From NCBI GenBank assembly GCA_946221825.1, contig CAMINA010000063.1, forward strand, positions 1-7,445: 7,445 nucleotides of DNA, read 5' to 3'. The notes beneath the pieces were generated by a model. That model had not been told where the DNA came from and did no database searches. It worked only from the letters and a program-made list of their open reading frames with translations. This stretch comes from an uncultured Nesterenkonia sp. (GTDB lineage Bacteria > Actinomycetota > Actinomycetes > Actinomycetales > Micrococcaceae). Both the position numbers and the translations under genes were made by a program. The stretch's first letter is position 1. The number at the start of each line of letters is the position of its first letter. Positions 5,422 through 7,445 of this stretch are shown here, piece by piece.

Positions 5422-6525
5422 TCAGTTGATCTCCAGGCTCATCTCACCTTCGACGGATTCACCGGAGTAGCCGGTGACGATGATGACCATGGGGCCACCC
5501 TCGTCGACGTCGAACTCCAGGTAGGGATCCCAGCGGTTTCCGCTGTCGGGATCGCTGCTGCGGCGATCGTCGTTGTACTCGGTGCCTCCATCGGGCAGGA
5601 CGACGTCGAGGACCGCGTCGTCATCCCCGTTGTCGGCGCGGACATCGATGGTCACCTCGGAATCATCGGGGACATCGACGACAGCCACATAGTGTCCGTC
5701 GCGGCCGAAGGAGAAGTCGTGGTCGCCCGCCTCGACCTCCTCAGCGTCGATCGCCTCGTCCAGGTCGACCTCGACGTCAGCAGAGGTCTCGTCGCCGAAC
5801 CTCTCGCTCAGGCGCAGCTCGTAGTCTCCGGGGAGCAGGAAAAGCTCTGTTCCGAGGCTGTCGACCTCTTCAAGCAGCCCGTTGGCGTCATGGACCTCGA
5901 GGAACGGATCAGTTCCCGCATCGGCGCTGAGGGCCACGGTGTAGACGCCGGACTCCTCCACCGTCATGTCCAGCACGGCCTCGTCGTCCTCGGCGAGGTC
6001 AACGGTCAGGGATTCGCCGATCTCCAGGGCGTCGTCCTGCGCGCCGGCACCCTCGTCAGCCTCGTCTTCGTCCGTGGCCTCCTCGTCGGCCTCGTCCTCC
6101 TCAGCCTCGTCCTCGTCGTCGGTGACCGCGTCGTCTCCGGACTCGTCGGCTGCGCCGGTGCCCTCGTCATCGGAGTCGTCGCCGTTGACGGTCAGCAGGA
6201 CGATGACCACAACGATCAGGGCGACCAGCAGCGCGGCCAATCCGCTGACGATCCAGACTGCGGGGCTCTTCTTCTTCGGCTCGAGCTGGCCCGGGGCGTA
6301 GCCGGCGGCTCCTGGCTGGCCCTGCGCGTAGCCTGACTGGTCCTGGGCGTAAGCAGGAGCTCCGCCCTCGTAGCCCTGCTGTGCGTAGCCGGGGGCGCCG
6401 GTGTCCTGAGCCTGCTGAGCATCAGGCTGACCGGGGGCGGTCTGCTGTGTCCAGACCTGGCCGTCCCAGTAGCGCATCTGACCCGGCGCATAGGGGTCCG
6501 GGTACCATCCTGCGGGCGTATTCAT
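5422..6525 (-). CDS. DUF2510 single-pass membrane protein with acidic linker and two PPC-like domains
   Basis: A 367-residue protein expected to have an inside N-terminus and an exposed C-terminus. Seen in order: DUF2510 (residues 5-30: GWYPDP, RYWDG, W25); a Tyr/Gln/Gly/Ala-rich tract with GYAQ-type repeats (46-80); KKK (84-86) as the inside-positive signal; one membrane helix (88-113); an acidic linker (116-165) with 29 Asp/Glu in 50 residues; then two beta-rich segments. The second (about 262-366) has DAVLDVVLPDGG then NDD (318-320) and DPYLEFDVDEGG, much like a PPC domain (bacterial pre-peptidase C-terminal). The first (about 167-255) has DPFLEVHDANG (206-216) and LLPGDYELRL (230-239), the same plan. 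Function unknown; envelope sensing or adhesion is possible. GAGGGAA before ATG supports the start. It lies 113 bp downstream of the potassium channel gene on the same strand. Confidence 0.85.
   Translation of the reverse strand: MNTPAGWYPDPYAPGQMRYWDGQVWTQQTAPGQPDAQQAQDTGAPGYAQQGYEGGAPAYAQDQSGYAQGQPGAAGYAPGQLEPKKKSPAVWIVSGLAALLVALIVVVIVLLTVNGDDSDDEGTGAADESGDDAVTDDEDEAEEDEADEEATDEDEADEGAGAQDDALEIGESLTVDLAEDDEAVLDMTVEESGVYTVALSADAGTDPFLEVHDANGLLEEVDSLGTELFLLPGDYELRLSERFGDETSADVEVDLDEAIDAEEVEAGDHDFSFGRDGHYVAVVDVPDDSEVTIDVRADNGDDDAVLDVVLPDGGTEYNDDRRSSDPDSGNRWDPYLEFDVDEGGPMVIIVTGYSGESVEGEMSLEIN
6031..6180 (-). repeat. GAN-triplet low-complexity tract coding the acidic linker
   Basis: On the plus strand the tract is runs of CTCGTC, CTCCTC and GTCGTC; on the coding strand it is GAG and GAC codons broken by Ala, Thr and Gly codons. 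Such runs can gain or lose triplets by slippage without breaking the frame. It produces long open frames on the other strand that should not be read as genes. Confidence 0.7.
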
Positions 6526-6527
6526 GA

Positions 6528-6534
6528 TTCCCTC
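6528..6534 (-). promoter_or_regulatory. Ribosome binding site of the DUF2510 gene
   Basis: The minus strand reads GAGGGAA ending two bases before the ATG at 6523-6525, giving about four to five bases between the AGG core and the start. It supports the chosen start. Confidence 0.6.
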
Positions 6535-6583
6535 GTTCCGCCCGGGGGCGCCGGGTCAGCTCGTCCTCATAGTGCTGGACGTG

Positions 6584-6612
6584 AGCCTACCGTGAGGGCC
6601 TGGCTGGGCGAA
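6584..6612 (-). promoter_or_regulatory. Weak candidate promoter of the DUF2510 gene
   Basis: On the minus strand TTCGCC (6607-6612), a 17-base spacer and TAGGCT (6584-6589) form a weak actinobacterial-type promoter (TAnnnT in the -10). It would let the gene be transcribed separately from the channel gene upstream. Confidence 0.35.
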
Positions 6613-6638
6613 GGTCATGACAGACCGTGTCCACCCGA

Positions 6639-7445
6639 TCACCGCGGTCTGCGTCGATGGTCGGCAGCATAGGCGTCGAAGACAGTACGCACGTCCTTGT
6701 CATCACTGTGGCGGCTGGCCAATGCTGAAGCCAGCTCATCCAGGGCCGCCGAGAGTTGGACGGCACCGAGCCGGACCGCCGCGCTGGATGAGGCGCTGGC
6801 GGCGTCGCGAAGGCTCAAGGCATACGGGAGCTGCCCCGCCAGGGACAGCTGTGCCTCATCCTCGTGAAAATAGTAGGTCTCACTGTGATGGCTGAGGTCC
6901 AGGCTGACGGCAGTGAGCTGTTCGCTCAGCCCGTCCAGCACCTGCGCCGCGACCGGCTCCTCCACAGCGTCGATGTGCTCGGCATAGTTCGCAGCGTGAG
7001 GGCGATACAGGCGGAACGCCACGGCTTCCCGTTTCGCCAGCGGCGGCTGGACTTCGATGAACCAGGTCAGTGCGGCGGTGAGCAGCGCGAATCCTGTGAG
7101 GGCCTGCAGCGGCGGCAGGATGCGCAACAGTGGTTCAGTGGCTACGACGTCGCCGAACCCCAACGTCGACAGGGAGACCAGAGAGATGTAGAGCGCGTCC
7201 AACACGGCCGGGTGGTCGCCAGGAGCCGGACCATCGGCGAAGTCGAAGCCCTCGGGCACATGCGGCAGGTAGACCAGAGCCCAGCCGGCGCCCTGCAGCA
7301 CCACCCACATGAGGATGACCGCCACCATGGAGGCCGGCCCTACGGTGAGACCGAACCGATGGCCAGCGGCGCGGGAGAGCCGCCAGAGAGACCCGAAGAC
7401 CAGGCGACTGATGCGTCCCCTGCCGGGAGGGTGCAGGAGCTGGTG
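6639..7445 (-). CDS. Two-transmembrane potassium channel family protein, N-terminus cut by window edge
   Basis: An inner-membrane ion channel of the Ion_trans_2 (PF07885) type. The open frame continues past ATG 7326-7328 to the window edge, giving 268 residues in view, so that ATG is internal. Residues counted from the edge: HPPGRGRISRL (5-15), typical of the segment after a first hydrophobic stretch in actinobacterial relatives; a membrane helix (39-60); an outer loop with LPHVPEGF; the pore helix and filter ALYISLVSLSTLGFGD (84-99); a second helix (about 107-131); and a long cytoplasmic tail (about 132-268) of helices. The filter TLGFGD matches the K+ signature T-x-G-(Y/F)-G-D, the Phe form. 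The tail shows no RCK-type GxGxxG nucleotide loop. It probably has one more N-terminal hydrophobic segment outside the window. It lies 113 bp upstream of the DUF2510 gene, same strand. Confidence 0.87.
   Translation of the reverse strand, partial: HQLLHPPGRGRISRLVFGSLWRLSRAAGHRFGLTVGPASMVAVILMWVVLQGAGWALVYLPHVPEGFDFADGPAPGDHPAVLDALYISLVSLSTLGFGDVVATEPLLRILPPLQALTGFALLTAALTWFIEVQPPLAKREAVAFRLYRPHAANYAEHIDAVEEPVAAQVLDGLSEQLTAVSLDLSHHSETYYFHEDEAQLSLAGQLPYALSLRDAASASSSAAVRLGAVQLSAALDELASALASRHSDDKDVRTVFDAYAADHRRRPR

Noticed and set aside
5692..6336. A 214-residue plus-strand open frame rich in Val and Leu opposite the DUF2510 gene
   Set aside because: It arises because complements of Asp/Glu codons read as Val/Leu/Ser in the other strand. 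It has no ribosome site and overlaps a well supported gene.
6296..6415. Short GCGTAGCC-type repeats resembling a direct repeat array
   Set aside because: They are the codons of the GYAQ-type Tyr/Gln-rich protein repeats inside the DUF2510 gene, with uneven spacing and no spacer structure, so this is not a CRISPR array.

Overview
The window is high-GC DNA with dense, mostly coding sequence and short intergenic gaps. Purine-rich ribosome binding sites, a DUF2510 membrane protein and a GFG-type two-helix potassium channel point to an actinobacterium. The order Micrococcales (Micrococcaceae-like, for example a Nesterenkonia or Arthrobacter relative) is my best guess. That placement rests on recognised protein style, not on a marker gene.

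Layout. At the left edge, on the minus strand, is the N-terminal half of a GldA-type glycerol dehydrogenase (1-567, continuing beyond the window). A 206-bp divergent control region with several inverted repeats separates it from a three-gene plus-strand operon: an NAD(P)-binding atypical SDR/NmrA-like protein (774-1418), a compact flavin-containing monooxygenase-like FAD protein (1428-2543) and a luciferase-like flavin oxidoreductase (2540-3511). The gaps in this operon are 9 bp and a 4-bp ATGA overlap, so the three proteins are probably made together as a small redox module. A stem-loop ends it.

After a short, locally AT-richer gap with a perfect DnaA-box sequence comes a small unknown protein (3592-4005, probably leaderless). 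Next is an MFS exporter-like transporter of the YbjJ type (4090-5355), whose leader carries interlocking inverted repeats built from the half-site TGCACC. A strong stem-loop overlaps its stop codon and separates it from the convergent minus-strand gene.

The right part is minus-strand: a DUF2510 single-pass membrane protein with a very acidic linker and two PPC-like beta domains (5422-6525), and upstream of it a 2-TM potassium channel (6639-7445, N-terminus outside the window).

No gap exceeds 300 bp. I see no tRNA, rRNA, CRISPR array, insertion sequence, phage gene or recognisable defence system. I do not see a clear undescribed system. The most useful leads are the redox operon, the TGCACC leader repeats and the tandem PPC-like surface protein.
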